From NCBI RefSeq assembly GCF_900100345.1, contig NZ_FMTT01000024.1, forward strand, positions 1-64,000: DNA of 64,000 bases, read 5' to 3'. Shown piece by piece: positions 1 through 7,785 of the stretch; the stretch's first letter is position 1; each line of letters starts with the position of its first letter. Under the pieces are notes generated by a model. It was not told where the DNA came from. It saw only the letters and a program-made list of their open reading frames with translations, and did not search any database. Made by a program: the position numbers and the translations under genes. Source of the stretch: Paenibacillus tianmuensis (GTDB lineage Bacteria > Bacillota > Bacilli > Paenibacillales > NBRC-103111).

Positions 1-328
1 TTCCGTCTAACATCACAGGAAATGCAACGCTATGGTCCCCAAGCGAATAGTTCTGGTTATTTACGTAGTAGGCTCTACGCTTTAGAACCGGACGTTTTCC
101 TTGCTTTTTCGTCTTGTTATGAATGCTTCGCGCATCTCGAATGGCTTGGTTCTTTACTGCGGATGGAAGTTTGGCATCGACATCCTTGGAGGTGAGCTTT
201 GGAAAGGTGCCCGATGTTTCCGCTTGTTCGGTGAGGAGATTGACCGTTTTGATGTATTCGTCCCCCATCTCCTTCAGCAGGGAAACATCGTTTGGGCATA
301 TTCGAATTTGAACGGTTACGGTTTGCAT
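1..328 (-). CDS. tnpB: TnpB (IS605 OrfB family), N-terminal part, cut by window edge
   Basis: The minus strand from the ATG at 328 stays open to the left edge (about 109 codons). It begins MQTVTVQIRICPNDV and goes on with KNQAIRDARSIHNKTKK and KRRAYYVNNQNYSLG, the usual N-terminal layout of IS605-type TnpB. TnpB is an RNA-guided nuclease encoded by IS200/IS605 elements; its RuvC residues would lie beyond the edge. The start lies 4 bases after the stop of a tnpA remnant, the normal tnpA-tnpB order of these elements. The family is clear; whether the gene is intact cannot be seen here. Confidence 0.8.
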   Translation of the reverse strand, partial: MQTVTVQIRICPNDVSLLKEMGDEYIKTVNLLTEQAETSGTFPKLTSKDVDAKLPSAVKNQAIRDARSIHNKTKKQGKRPVLKRRAYYVNNQNYSLGDHSVAFPVMLDG

Positions 329-332
329 CGCT

Positions 333-480
333 TCACCCCCTTGTCTTTTGTTCTTCAACATAACGTTGGATGGTTTCGCTCGAAACATTCCCTGCCGTGC
401 TGACAAAATAGGAACGTGTCCAAAGGCTTGGCAGCTGCTTCATGTGCTTAAATTCTTGGCGCAAACATCGCGAAGTTGTA
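333..480 (-). pseudogene. IS200-type TnpA transposase, C-terminal remnant
   Basis: Reading from about 480 down to the TGA at 333-335 gives VVKLKGTTSRCLRQEFKHM, then LPSLWTRSYFVSTAGN, then SSETIQRYVEEQKTRG and a stop. This is the C-terminal third of an IS200-family Y1 HUH transposase; the Tyr in the IQRYVEEQ helix is at the position of the catalytic Tyr of the family. Upstream the frame meets a stop near 513, and I could not find the HUH motif in any frame. It is therefore truncated or frameshifted. It is followed directly by tnpB. Confidence 0.7.
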
Positions 481-630
481 CCTTTCAATTTTACCACACA
501 AAATGATAGTTGATGAGTGATACGGTTGTTGTCGTTCTTCTATATTGTTGTCCCATACACCGATTGCATCAGTTAAACATACAACTGCAACAACATGAAG
601 GAATGTAGGACAATGCAGCTTTCTAAAGAC

Positions 631-686
631 AGCCCTTGTCCTAAGCCGACTCATCCCATGCCTAAAGGTAAGGGCTTTCTCGGCTA
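631..686. repeat. Nested imperfect hairpins, possible IS200/IS605 left end
   Basis: Three nested inverted pairs lie here: AGCCCTT/AAGGGCT (631-637 with 671-677), AGCCGA/TCGGCT (645-650 with 681-686), and a small hairpin CCCATGCC-TAAA-GGTAAGGG at 655-674 with one mismatch. Subterminal hairpins of this kind are what single-strand IS200/IS605 transposases recognise. The position, upstream of tnpA, suits a left end. This is inferred from layout only. Confidence 0.35.
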
Positions 687-923
687 AGATCTGTAACGCC
701 TGTCTAAAGCAAAAAACCATTGATTCCGGAAAAACCTCGGATTCAATGGTTTGTTTTTTCTGTAAGTTCGAATTGCAAGAGGGACTGGAATACGGTAGAC
801 TGTTTCGTGAGTTGAGCTTGTCTCATTTCCGGAGTTTATTTGCGACGTGCTGACGACGGGCATCGCGTGGGGCTTGGCACTAAATAAGGTAAGCATAAAG
901 ATACTAATGTACAAAGATGGAGA

Positions 924-1415
924 GTGAGTATAATTTTGAATCATGTCAAACCAATGGTTTATGAAGCAAAAACACTTTATGGTATCAGCCTGAAACACAG
1001 TTTAAAGGAAGACCAGACCGAGCATCTTGTGGATGCCATGAAGGCATATGTTAAGCAGTATGCAGAACCGAACTATCTCATTCAAATTTACATTTCAGAT
1101 GATTTTACCGAAAACACAGATTTTATTACGTTTGTAGGAAGCGATCAAAGTGGACATTCCGACTTGAATGTATTGAATATTCCGAAAGGGGAGTATCTGG
1201 TTTTTGAGCATCTTGGCGACGAGTCGGAAATCGATCTGACTCATGCCGAGATCCAGCAATATCTGAAATCTCAACCGATAACCGTGACTTCCAATTTCGA
1301 TTTTGAAAAATGGGAACCATCGACAGGCAAAATATTTGTATTTATTCCTTTAGACACTGCCGTGATCGAAGCCCCAGATACTATCGATAAAGTGCAACTG
1401 TTGGACATACCGTAA
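924..1415 (+). CDS. GyrI-like / AraC effector-binding domain protein
   Basis: A 163-residue soluble protein. The stretch IPKGEYLVFEHLGDESEI, about residues 90-107, resembles the GyrI-like effector-binding fold (SOUL/AraC-E-bind type), usually written as a small-molecule-binding domain; no DNA-binding domain is present. The start is uncertain. GTG 924 follows GGAG by only one base, while TTG 936 and ATG 954 are in frame and better spaced or more usual. It stands alone and ends at a bidirectional terminator. The family call is moderate and the function unknown. Confidence 0.6.
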   Translation: MSIILNHVKPMVYEAKTLYGISLKHSLKEDQTEHLVDAMKAYVKQYAEPNYLIQIYISDDFTENTDFITFVGSDQSGHSDLNVLNIPKGEYLVFEHLGDESEIDLTHAEIQQYLKSQPITVTSNFDFEKWEPSTGKIFVFIPLDTAVIEAPDTIDKVQLLDIP

Positions 1416-1436
1416 AACCCATTCCCCGCTTATACA

Positions 1437-1476
1437 ATAAAGGATGCCTTCACCTCGTGTGAACGGCATCCTTTAT
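1437..1476. terminator. Bidirectional Rho-independent terminator
   Basis: ATAAAGGATGCC pairs perfectly with GGCATCCTTTAT across a 16-base loop. It lies between two convergent genes and has A/T runs on both sides. Confidence 0.85.
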
Positions 1477-1480
1477 TTCT

Positions 1481-1927
1481 CTATGGAGATAAGCTCTTCA
1501 CTTTATCCAGGTTTTGAGTGACCTGCTTCAGCGTGTCGATGAATTGGGAATCTTCGATCGCCTTCCAGTCGATAGCACCGTTGTTGATCTGCTCTAGGTA
1601 GCCGTTAATCTCCTTCGTCATTGTCTCGTTATAACCGACCAACTGCTTATGAACGTCCTTGGCAAAATCGGGAGCTTGAAGCGTGTTGAATTTTGTAATC
1701 CGCTCCTTCATACCGGTTAATTCGTTCTTCAACGTCGTTCTGGCTTCGGGATCGGTGACCGCCTGCCCGGCAAGCGTCGGTAATTGCTCCGCAAACCGCG
1801 TCGTATCGTTGATAAAGTTGGTTGCTTCTTCCACATAGTTTAACGAATTGCTTACCTTGTCGACAATCCCGCAGCCTGACAACAGACCGACCGCAAACAC
1901 AAGCAAAAGCATGACTTTAAGTTTCAT
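1481..1927 (-). CDS. DUF6376-like lipoprotein
   Basis: A 148-residue secreted lipoprotein. The signal peptide MKLKVMLLLVFAVG is followed by the lipobox LLSGC, with Cys19 as the lipidated residue. The rest is helical with no catalytic motif: LNYVEEATNFINDTT, AGQAVTDPEARTTLKNEL and a C-terminal LKQVTQNLDKVKSL. The pattern of NYxxEATNfIN and QAVTD matches small Bacillus/Paenibacillus lipoproteins grouped as DUF6376, as far as I recall them. It is a single-gene unit with its own terminator, placed at the outer face of the membrane. Function unknown. Confidence 0.7.
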   Translation of the reverse strand: MKLKVMLLLVFAVGLLSGCGIVDKVSNSLNYVEEATNFINDTTRFAEQLPTLAGQAVTDPEARTTLKNELTGMKERITKFNTLQAPDFAKDVHKQLVGYNETMTKEINGYLEQINNGAIDWKAIEDSQFIDTLKQVTQNLDKVKSLSP

Positions 1928-2049
1928 ACCCGGGCCTCCAACTTTTTTACAAGGTAATACTGCTCCAAGCCGGCTCCGGTTTCAAAAAACTATAAAGATT
2001 TCGATTCCTGAACCGGCCGTTAAAGCCCGTTGAGACAGTCACACCAAAA

Positions 2050-2077
2050 AGCCGACCATCCGTATGGGACATCGGCT
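2050..2077 (-). terminator. Terminator of the bpsA-GNAT-FkbH-ACP operon
   Basis: On the minus strand AGCCGATGTCCC can pair imperfectly with GGATGGTCGGCT and is followed by a T run. It lies just past the acyl carrier protein stop. Confidence 0.65.
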
Positions 2078-2100
2078 CTTCGATGCTCAATGAGTTCTGC

Positions 2101-2364
2101 CTAATTAAGCCCGCGCGGCAAGTTCGCGCGCTCCACGATAAACGAGACGATATGGTCTACGCTCGATAACGATTCGATCATCAGGTCCTCCTCATCGAAT
2201 GCTACTTGAAACTCCTGCTCCAGCCAGGCGATCAATCGGACCACCATAACGGAATCCAACACGCCCTGCGGGCCCAACAGCCGCGCAGAACGCTCCACGT
2301 CCGACGTACCGAGCAATTGAGCTACGATGGCCGTAACCTTTCGTTCAATTTCTTCACGATTCAT
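2101..2364 (-). CDS. Acyl carrier protein
   Basis: An 87-residue carrier protein. The motif GVLDSVMVVRLIAWLEQEF places the phosphopantetheine-accepting Ser at residue 38 (LDS), followed by the usual acidic helix ending EEDLMIES. It overlaps the preceding FkbH-type gene by 4 bases (ATGA), so the two are translationally coupled. This is not the fatty acid synthesis ACP: it sits in a metabolite-like operon and its sequence differs from the DSLD type (DSVM instead). It probably carries the unit made by the FkbH protein. It is the last gene of the operon. Confidence 0.85.
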   Translation of the reverse strand: MNREEIERKVTAIVAQLLGTSDVERSARLLGPQGVLDSVMVVRLIAWLEQEFQVAFDEEDLMIESLSSVDHIVSFIVERANLPRGLN

Positions 2365-3419
2365 TCTAAGGTTCTCCCTTCCGCTTGCTTAAAATGCCCC
2401 ATCTTCACGCCAATCCAATCCGGTACGCAATAGGAGAGCGGTAACGGCAGAACATAGATCGAATCGTGCTCCCGCCTCTCCTTCCTTGTAAACCCCAAAA
2501 GCTGCAAAAGCATCAGCGCGGGCCGGTTGCGCCCTGTGGCCCGGTAGCTGCAAACCGCTTCAAGCATTGCCGGATGCTCCCGCTGCGCCAGCTTCAGCAC
2601 CGTCCCGAGAAACGCGGTTCCAATGCCGCGCCCTTCAATGCGGCAAGAGATGCAGAACAACCGGATGACCAGCCGTTCCTCCTCATAGTCCAGCATGGCT
2701 GCCCCGACAAGGCCGTGGTCGCCGAACCTGTCCTTCAGCTCCGCGACATAAAGCCCCTTCGCCGGCGATTCCAGATAAGAGCGGACGACGTCCTCCGACA
2801 TCCGCTCCGTGAAATTATTGAATTGATTCGTTCTTGCAGCCAACTCGAAGGCCCGGTCAAGATCCTCCTCGCGTGCAGTGCGTACCTCCAGCTCCATGAA
2901 GCAGGAGCGCAAAAAGTCTTCCCGCGTTCCGGCGAACCACTGCTCCGCCGTTTTCCGCTCCAGCCGGGAAAGCATCATCTCGCGTCGTTTCCCCGCCTCC
3001 TTCGTCAGCTTCTCGACTTGGAACTCGGGATATCCGGCGAGCTCCAGCGCCTCATGCGCACCGTAGACGGTCAGCTCCGGCAGATACGTTCCCGCCTCAT
3101 AGCGTTCGAACGGATTGTCATCGATGAACGCTACCGCATCCAGCCCGATATTCAACTCGTTCGCGATCCGTCGGATGCCCTCCGCCTTGGTCCCCCAACC
3201 GATCTGGGGATACAGAAAATAACGGCCGATGCCTAGTTCCTCCAATTTCGCCATAGCTAGATCATGGTCGTTCCGGCTCGCTACGCTCTGCAAAATGCCG
3301 CGCCCGTCCAACTGCTCCAGCACCTCGCGAATGCCGGGATGCAGCGACACCTCTTCATCGTCGGCCAGCGTTCCGTGCCATAACGTTTCGTCCAAATCCC
3401 AAATCAGACATTTGATCAT
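2361..3419 (-). CDS. FkbH-like HAD-IIIC protein with C-terminal GNAT-like domain
   Basis: A 352-residue protein. The N-terminal HAD domain has WDLDETLWHGTL with the nucleophile Asp8 and Asp10, ASRN at 47-50, a Lys in GWGTKAEGI near 78, and FIDDNPFER at 99-106. The second half is an acetyltransferase-like fold. This two-part layout is that of FkbH proteins, which in polyketide pathways load glyceryl from 1,3-bisphosphoglycerate onto an ACP. An ACP gene overlaps its 3' end, which fits that role. No polyketide synthase or NRPS is near, so the acceptor is unknown. The family call is strong; the substrate is inferred. Confidence 0.85.
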   Translation of the reverse strand: MIKCLIWDLDETLWHGTLADDEEVSLHPGIREVLEQLDGRGILQSVASRNDHDLAMAKLEELGIGRYFLYPQIGWGTKAEGIRRIANELNIGLDAVAFIDDNPFERYEAGTYLPELTVYGAHEALELAGYPEFQVEKLTKEAGKRREMMLSRLERKTAEQWFAGTREDFLRSCFMELEVRTAREEDLDRAFELAARTNQFNNFTERMSEDVVRSYLESPAKGLYVAELKDRFGDHGLVGAAMLDYEEERLVIRLFCISCRIEGRGIGTAFLGTVLKLAQREHPAMLEAVCSYRATGRNRPALMLLQLLGFTRKERREHDSIYVLPLPLSYCVPDWIGVKMGHFKQAEGRTLE

Positions 3420-3438
3420 GCTACCTATCCTCCGCAGC

Positions 3439-3897
3439 CTAAGCTTCCTGATCCTGCACCTTGTACTCCATCGTCAGATGGGTCGGCGCGAAGCCGTAAT
3501 TTTTATACAGCACGCGCATGGGCAGGTTGCTGACGTGTACGTGTCCGACGATGCGCCGGGCCTCCTGTCTGCCGGCAAACTCCATCCCCGCTTCGAATAA
3601 AGCCGTTACCGCCTCCGTACCGCGGCACGATTCGGCAGCGTAGAAGCTTTTGAACTGGATATATTTTTCTTTCGTCACGAAATTCTCTTTGAGCGTCATC
3701 CAGAGCCAGCCGGCCACCCGGCCTTCCAGCTCCAGAACGAGCATGCCTTCCCTTTCACGAGGAATCGCTTTTTCCAGCTTGCGCTGGTGGAATTCCAGAT
3801 CCGTTACCGCCTCGCTGCCAAACGAAATGACGGAAATTTCCTTCTCAAATTCGGCTACCTGAACCAAATCCTCCTGCTTGATCGGTCGGATATTCAT
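3439..3897 (-). CDS. GNAT family N-acetyltransferase
   Basis: About 152 residues, starting MNIRPIKQEDL. A further in-frame ATG lies 27 bases upstream at 3924, but AAAGGAG sits at the right distance for the ATG at 3897. The fold signature runs from MLVLELEGRVAGWLWM (beta strands) through KSFYAAESCRGTEAVTALF (acyl-CoA pyrophosphate-binding region) to LPMRVLYKNYGFAP near the C-terminus, as in GNATs. It sits between a polyamine-type aminopropyltransferase and an FkbH/ACP pair with short gaps. It may therefore acylate an amine made by the operon. The acceptor is not known. Confidence 0.8.
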   Translation of the reverse strand: MNIRPIKQEDLVQVAEFEKEISVISFGSEAVTDLEFHQRKLEKAIPREREGMLVLELEGRVAGWLWMTLKENFVTKEKYIQFKSFYAAESCRGTEAVTALFEAGMEFAGRQEARRIVGHVHVSNLPMRVLYKNYGFAPTHLTMEYKVQDQEA

Positions 3898-3939
3898 CTT
3901 GTCTTCTTCTCCTTTTTGAGCCATAAATTCGCCGTATGC

Positions 3940-5103
3940 TTATACGCTCTTCTTTTCGATCAATTGAAACGTATCGTTCTTACAATGGGGACACCCTTGA
4001 TTTTTAAGCTGCTCGATCGTAGGCACGTCGCCTTGGAAACCGACCTGGACCGTTCCCCCGCACTGCTTGCAGCGGTAAGTGCGCAGCGTCCGCTTGACTT
4101 CGCCCGTATACAGCGCATCCTCGAAAGCGTCGGCGTATTCGGAACGCGTCTGCTCCGTCGTCTTCAGCACGATCATTTGGCTCTGGTTCGCGATCATTTC
4201 CGCGCCTTCGTACTCGTTAAAGCGCGGGTACGCCGCGCTGACCATGAGCCCCATCTGCACGAACTCCCGCTGCATCGCCAGCATGAACTCCGGCGACTTA
4301 TGGGCAAAAGAAAAGAAGATCGGAGCCCCTTTCCTCTTCTTCAAGCCGCTGATGCCGCGGGAAAGAAACAGCGTCATGCCCTGCAGCGTATACGGCGGAT
4401 CGGTGAAGAAGCAGTCGTATTGTCCCTGCCATTCCTCGGCCAGCGGCTGCCGCAAATCCCAGTGGCGGCATTGGATGGGCAGCCCCCCCCTGGCTGCGGT
4501 CTCGCCGATATAGCTCAGGAACCGCTCGTCAATATCGACAACGTCGATCCTCGTCTTCGAATGTCCCGCCGGGAAAAGCTTCCGAAGCAGAAGGCCGATC
4601 GACACGCTAACCAGATCGTCGTCGCCGATGCAGAGCACACGCTTTCCAATCAGCGCCTGCTGCTTCAAGCACAGGACGGCCCGGCGCAGACTCGTTTCCA
4701 CGGTACATTTTGATTGATCGATCTGGACGTCCACCTGCGGCCGCATGCGGAGTAGTTCCTGAAGCTCGCTTAGCACGTCGGCCAGCTCGGCTGTCCAATC
4801 CGCATCGCCCGCCATCAGCTTCAGGTACAGACTTTTGTTTATTCCGCCGTATCCCAGCTCTTGCTCAATCCATGCCGTTCCCGCCCTGCTGCAGCGCGTC
4901 CCGTTTTCTTGCGTCAGCGCGCCTGCCTTGACAAGCTCTTTCTTGATGGCCGCGGCTACGGGAACGGGCAGCAGCGTCTTGCGAGCCAGCTCCTTGGTCG
5001 AGATGCCAGGGCTGAAATAGCATTCTAGCAAAAGCTGCTCGATGACGACGGTGCCTTCTTCCAGACGGACATTCGCGCTGACTTCATCCAAATAATTTTT
5101 CAT
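3940..5103 (-). CDS. BpsA-like branched-chain polyamine synthase (bis-aminopropyl spermidine synthase family)
   Basis: 387 residues. The N-terminal winged-helix-like part (about 20-80) is followed by a Rossmann methyltransferase-type domain with CIGDDDLVSVS (158-168), DVVDID (187-192) and DPPYT (235-239), the hallmarks of the DUF43/BpsA family. The C-terminus carries a zinc-ribbon-like CKQC (345-348) and CPHC (371-374). BpsA enzymes of thermophiles transfer aminopropyl groups from decarboxylated SAM to spermidine. The start at ATG 5103 has GGAGG upstream. It is the first gene of a four-gene operon with GNAT, FkbH and ACP. A C-terminal zinc ribbon and this context may mean a different acceptor. 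Confidence 0.8.
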   Translation of the reverse strand: MKNYLDEVSANVRLEEGTVVIEQLLLECYFSPGISTKELARKTLLPVPVAAAIKKELVKAGALTQENGTRCSRAGTAWIEQELGYGGINKSLYLKLMAGDADWTAELADVLSELQELLRMRPQVDVQIDQSKCTVETSLRRAVLCLKQQALIGKRVLCIGDDDLVSVSIGLLLRKLFPAGHSKTRIDVVDIDERFLSYIGETAARGGLPIQCRHWDLRQPLAEEWQGQYDCFFTDPPYTLQGMTLFLSRGISGLKKRKGAPIFFSFAHKSPEFMLAMQREFVQMGLMVSAAYPRFNEYEGAEMIANQSQMIVLKTTEQTRSEYADAFEDALYTGEVKRTLRTYRCKQCGGTVQVGFQGDVPTIEQLKNQGCPHCKNDTFQLIEKKSV

Positions 5104-5115
5104 TTCGATCCTCCG

Positions 5116-5410
5116 ATTCGGTTTCGATGGTAACGCCCGATACGTGCTTGCGTCCCATTAATTTGCTTTTTTTGCGGAATTCTTCGTCTCGGACACGGTG
5201 TCCAGATCAATTGTCCGGATAGAGCTCCTTGCTCGGTGTCGAGTTTCAGCCGCTCCTGGTTGATTTTGAACTTCTGGTTTTAGACTATCACACCTATATT
5301 GCCCCGGGCATCCTCGGTTTCAAACACAATGCCGGTACGGCCCAAATAAGCGATGTACACGCAATCGCCGAGCTGGAAGCTTCCGAACGTTGCAATGCTT
5401 TTTCATTCAT
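5116..5410 (-). pseudogene. Decayed small gene upstream of the BpsA-like gene
   Basis: A good RBS (AAGGAGATATCTCCT) leads to ATG 5410, but the frame breaks at once. In other frames the strand reads TFGSFQLGDCVYIAYLGRTG, then IVFETEDARGNIGVIV, a stop, NQKFKINQERLKLD, a second stop after ELYPDN, and KSKLMGRKHVSGVTIE. Put together these resemble one basic protein of about 95 residues with at least two stops and frameshifts. I do not recognise the family. It is preceded by a promoter, a structured leader and a terminator (5441-5777), so a once-regulated gene seems to have died. Confidence 0.6.
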
Positions 5411-5434
5411 AGGAGATATCTCCTTGTACGAAAA

Positions 5435-5741
5435 TAAAAAAAGCAGAGAATGAACGTACGTCATTCTCTGCCTTTTTATGTCATGCCTAAGTAAGAGCGC
5501 CCGATAAAACAGAAAATCCGCGCTGAACTCAGCACGGATGATAGGCGCAACGATTAGGCATGTACCTATGGCATTGTATGATATCCGTTGTTCTTAATTA
5601 ATTCCGAGTCTACCATAAACTCATGACAAAATAAACCTTGCGGAACAGCAAAATTCAGCCGTGAATTTCCAGTATCCTCATTATGGAATTGATTAGTTAA
5701 GAACGACCGCCGACATCAACATCTCTCCCTAGGCAATAATT
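5435..5741 (-). ncRNA. Candidate structured leader or small RNA with own promoter and terminator
   Basis: A sigma-A-like promoter fires leftward at about 5741 and the transcript would end at the terminator at 5443-5471, giving about 300 nt. Inside are GTTCTTAA pairing with TTAAGAAC, GGAATT with AATTCC, and a nested three-stem block at 5482-5562: CATGCCTAA/TTAGGCATG outside, GCGCC/GGCGC in the middle, ATCCG-GCTGA/TCAGC-CGGAT inside. A short reading frame (MSAVVLN) lies near the 5' end. I could not match it to a riboswitch class I know. It could be a riboswitch, an attenuator or a stand-alone RNA. Confidence 0.45.
5443..5471. terminator. Strong hairpin terminator in the leader
   Basis: GCAGAGAATGA and TCATTCTCTGC form an 11-bp perfect stem with loop ACGTACG. 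Runs of T follow on both strands. On the minus strand it lies between the structured block at 5482-5562 and the RBS of the decayed gene, as in transcription attenuators. Confidence 0.85.
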
Positions 5742-5747
5742 AAGCTT

Positions 5748-5777
5748 ACTATATCTTACGTCCCCGGAGAATGTCAA
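5748..5777 (-). promoter_or_regulatory. Sigma-A-like promoter
   Basis: On the minus strand TTGACA (5772-5777) is followed after 18 bases by TATAGT (5748-5753). No full gene follows at once; the transcript first enters the structured region. Confidence 0.7.
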
Positions 5778-5841
5778 GCGCTGTGAAATTCGCAGTGCAT
5801 TCCGGATCATTCAAGCCGGTCGATGCCGGTCACCTCAACCC

Positions 5842-7563
5842 TCATGCCCCGAACTGCGCCCGGTGCAGGCGGCTGTATGCGCCCTCCGCAGCGAGCAGTT
5901 GCTCGTGATTGCCCTGCTCGGCAATGCCTTGGTCTGCGACCACCACGATCCGGTCGGCGTTCTTTATCGTCGCCAGCCGATGGGCAATAATCAGCGTCGT
6001 CCGTCCTTCCGACAGCTCGGCCAGCGCCTGCTGAATGGCCGCCTCCGTCTCCGTATCGAGCGCCGACGTCGCCTCATCAAGTATGAGGATCGGCGGATTT
6101 TTCAGGAACATGCGGGCTATCGAGAGGCGCTGCTTTTGCCCGCCGGACAGCTTCACCCCGCGCTCGCCGATCAGCGTATCAAGCCCCTTGGGCTGGGACA
6201 AGATCAGCTCTTCCAGCTGCGCCCGGCGCGCGGCCTCCCAGATTTCCTCATCCGTCGCTCCCAGCTTGCCGTACGCAATATTTTCGCGGATCGTCCCATC
6301 GAACAGGAATACGTCCTGCTGCACGATGCCGATGTGCGAGCGCAGCGATTGCAGCGTCATCTGCCGGATATCGATGCCGTCGATCGTAATGCTTCCTTCG
6401 TCGACCTCGTAGAACCGGGGCAGCAAGCTGCACAGGGTCGTCTTGCCTGCGCCAGAAGGTCCGACGAGCGCTACGGTTTCCCCTGCGCGAACCGAAAGAT
6501 GAACGTCCTGCAGCACCTTCTCCTTGTTCTCATAGCCGAACTTCACGCCGTTGAAGCGGATATCCCCCTTCAGTTGCTCAACATGACGCGCATCTGGCGC
6601 ATCGTCCACATCGGGGGCGGTCTCCAGCAGCTCCAGATACCGTTTGAAGCCCGCAATACCTTTCGGATACGTCTCGATCACCGAGTTGATCTTCTGGATC
6701 GGCCCGAGGAAGACGTTGGACAGCATGACGAAAGCGATGAACTCCCCGTACGACATTTTTTTCTGGAGCACAAACCACGTGCCGCAGACGAGCACGAACA
6801 ACGAAACGAGCTTCATCAAAATATAGCTGAACGACGAATTCCACGCCATGATCCGGTAGGTCAGCAGCTTGGTCATCCGAAACCGGCTGTTGTTCTCCGC
6901 GAAGCGGGCGATTTCATGCTTCTCGTTGGAAAACGCCTGCACCACGCGAATGCCGCTGATATTGTTTTCGACCCGGGCGTTGTAGTCTGCGATGTCGGCG
7001 AACATGCGCTTAAAGGCGCGCGACATTTTTTGGCTGAAGTACAGAGACAAGTAAATCATCAGCGGGATGATAATAAAGGTCAGCACCGCGAGCTGCCAGT
7101 TGATGTTCAGCATAATCCCGAAGGCTCCGGTCAGCGTCATGACGGCAATGAACAAGTCTTCGGGGCCGTGGTGGGCGATCTCCCCAATGTCCATCAAGTC
7201 GTTGGTCATCCGGGAGACGAGATGCCCGGTCTTGTTGTTGTCGAAGAAGCGGAACGACAGCTTCTGCACATGGTCGAACAGCTTCTTGCGCATATCTGTT
7301 TCGATATTGATGCCCAGCATATGCCCCCAATACGTCACCACGTAGTGCAGCGCAGCGCTGATCGTATAAATGCCGAGCAGGCCGAGGCAGCCCCACAAAA
7401 TCCACTCCCATTTGCCGCTCGGCAGCAGATCGTCCACCACCCGGTTGACGGCGATCGGGAAAATCAGCTCCAGCAGCGCCGCAATAATCGCGCAGGAGAA
7501 ATCCAGCAGGAACAACCCTTTGTAGGGTTGATAATAAGCAAAAAAACGCCGAAGCATAGGCAA
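5842..7563 (-). CDS. ABC exporter-type half transporter (fused permease-ATPase), Fur-controlled
   Basis: 573 residues. Residues 1-310 form the six-helix exporter domain. The ATPase domain has Walker A GPSGAGKTT (368-376), LSGGQ (472-476) and Walker B ILILDE (492-497), then DEATSALD. All catalytic elements look intact. Such half transporters work as dimers. A Fur-box-like dyad (7598-7612) lies 35 bases upstream, so the gene is probably iron-repressed, which suggests siderophore export or uptake rather than drug efflux. It is transcribed away from the binding-protein gene at 7841. The substrate is not visible in the sequence. Confidence 0.85.
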   Translation of the reverse strand: MPMLRRFFAYYQPYKGLFLLDFSCAIIAALLELIFPIAVNRVVDDLLPSGKWEWILWGCLGLLGIYTISAALHYVVTYWGHMLGINIETDMRKKLFDHVQKLSFRFFDNNKTGHLVSRMTNDLMDIGEIAHHGPEDLFIAVMTLTGAFGIMLNINWQLAVLTFIIIPLMIYLSLYFSQKMSRAFKRMFADIADYNARVENNISGIRVVQAFSNEKHEIARFAENNSRFRMTKLLTYRIMAWNSSFSYILMKLVSLFVLVCGTWFVLQKKMSYGEFIAFVMLSNVFLGPIQKINSVIETYPKGIAGFKRYLELLETAPDVDDAPDARHVEQLKGDIRFNGVKFGYENKEKVLQDVHLSVRAGETVALVGPSGAGKTTLCSLLPRFYEVDEGSITIDGIDIRQMTLQSLRSHIGIVQQDVFLFDGTIRENIAYGKLGATDEEIWEAARRAQLEELILSQPKGLDTLIGERGVKLSGGQKQRLSIARMFLKNPPILILDEATSALDTETEAAIQQALAELSEGRTTLIIAHRLATIKNADRIVVVADQGIAEQGNHEQLLAAEGAYSRLHRAQFGA

Positions 7564-7597
7564 CCCTCTCTCTCGATTCTCTTCTTAATGATATAAA

Positions 7598-7612
7598 TGA
7601 GACTCATTCTCA
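7598..7612. promoter_or_regulatory. Fur-box-like site
   Basis: TGAGACT-C-ATTCTCA fits the 7-1-7 inverted repeat of Bacillus Fur sites (TGATAAT-N-ATTATCA) with mismatches in the left half. It lies between the start of the ABC gene at 7563 and the divergent binding-protein gene. Confidence 0.65.
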
Positions 7613-7785
7613 TTGCCACACCTCATTGTAGGCGGCGTACCAAGAGATGGCAATGGACAAACGCGACGGTTTTTTTGCACAAAATTAAAAGGGAACTTGT
7701 CCGAAGTTTTGTACAAAATGAAGCGGCCGTTTTTCGTTTGTCCATTGAGTACCGAACAGGTTCCTTATATGATGGTTTCTGAAAC

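Noticed and set aside
5482-5562. Possible tRNA or known riboswitch in the nested stems
   Set aside because: No cloverleaf, no GGTTCRA T-loop and no consensus core of the riboswitch classes I know; kept only as an unassigned RNA.
5863-7596. A 577-codon open frame on the plus strand opposite the ABC gene at 5842
   Set aside because: It mirrors a clear ABC transporter, has no RBS, and its translation is rich in Arg, His and Gln as in shadow frames of GC-rich genes.
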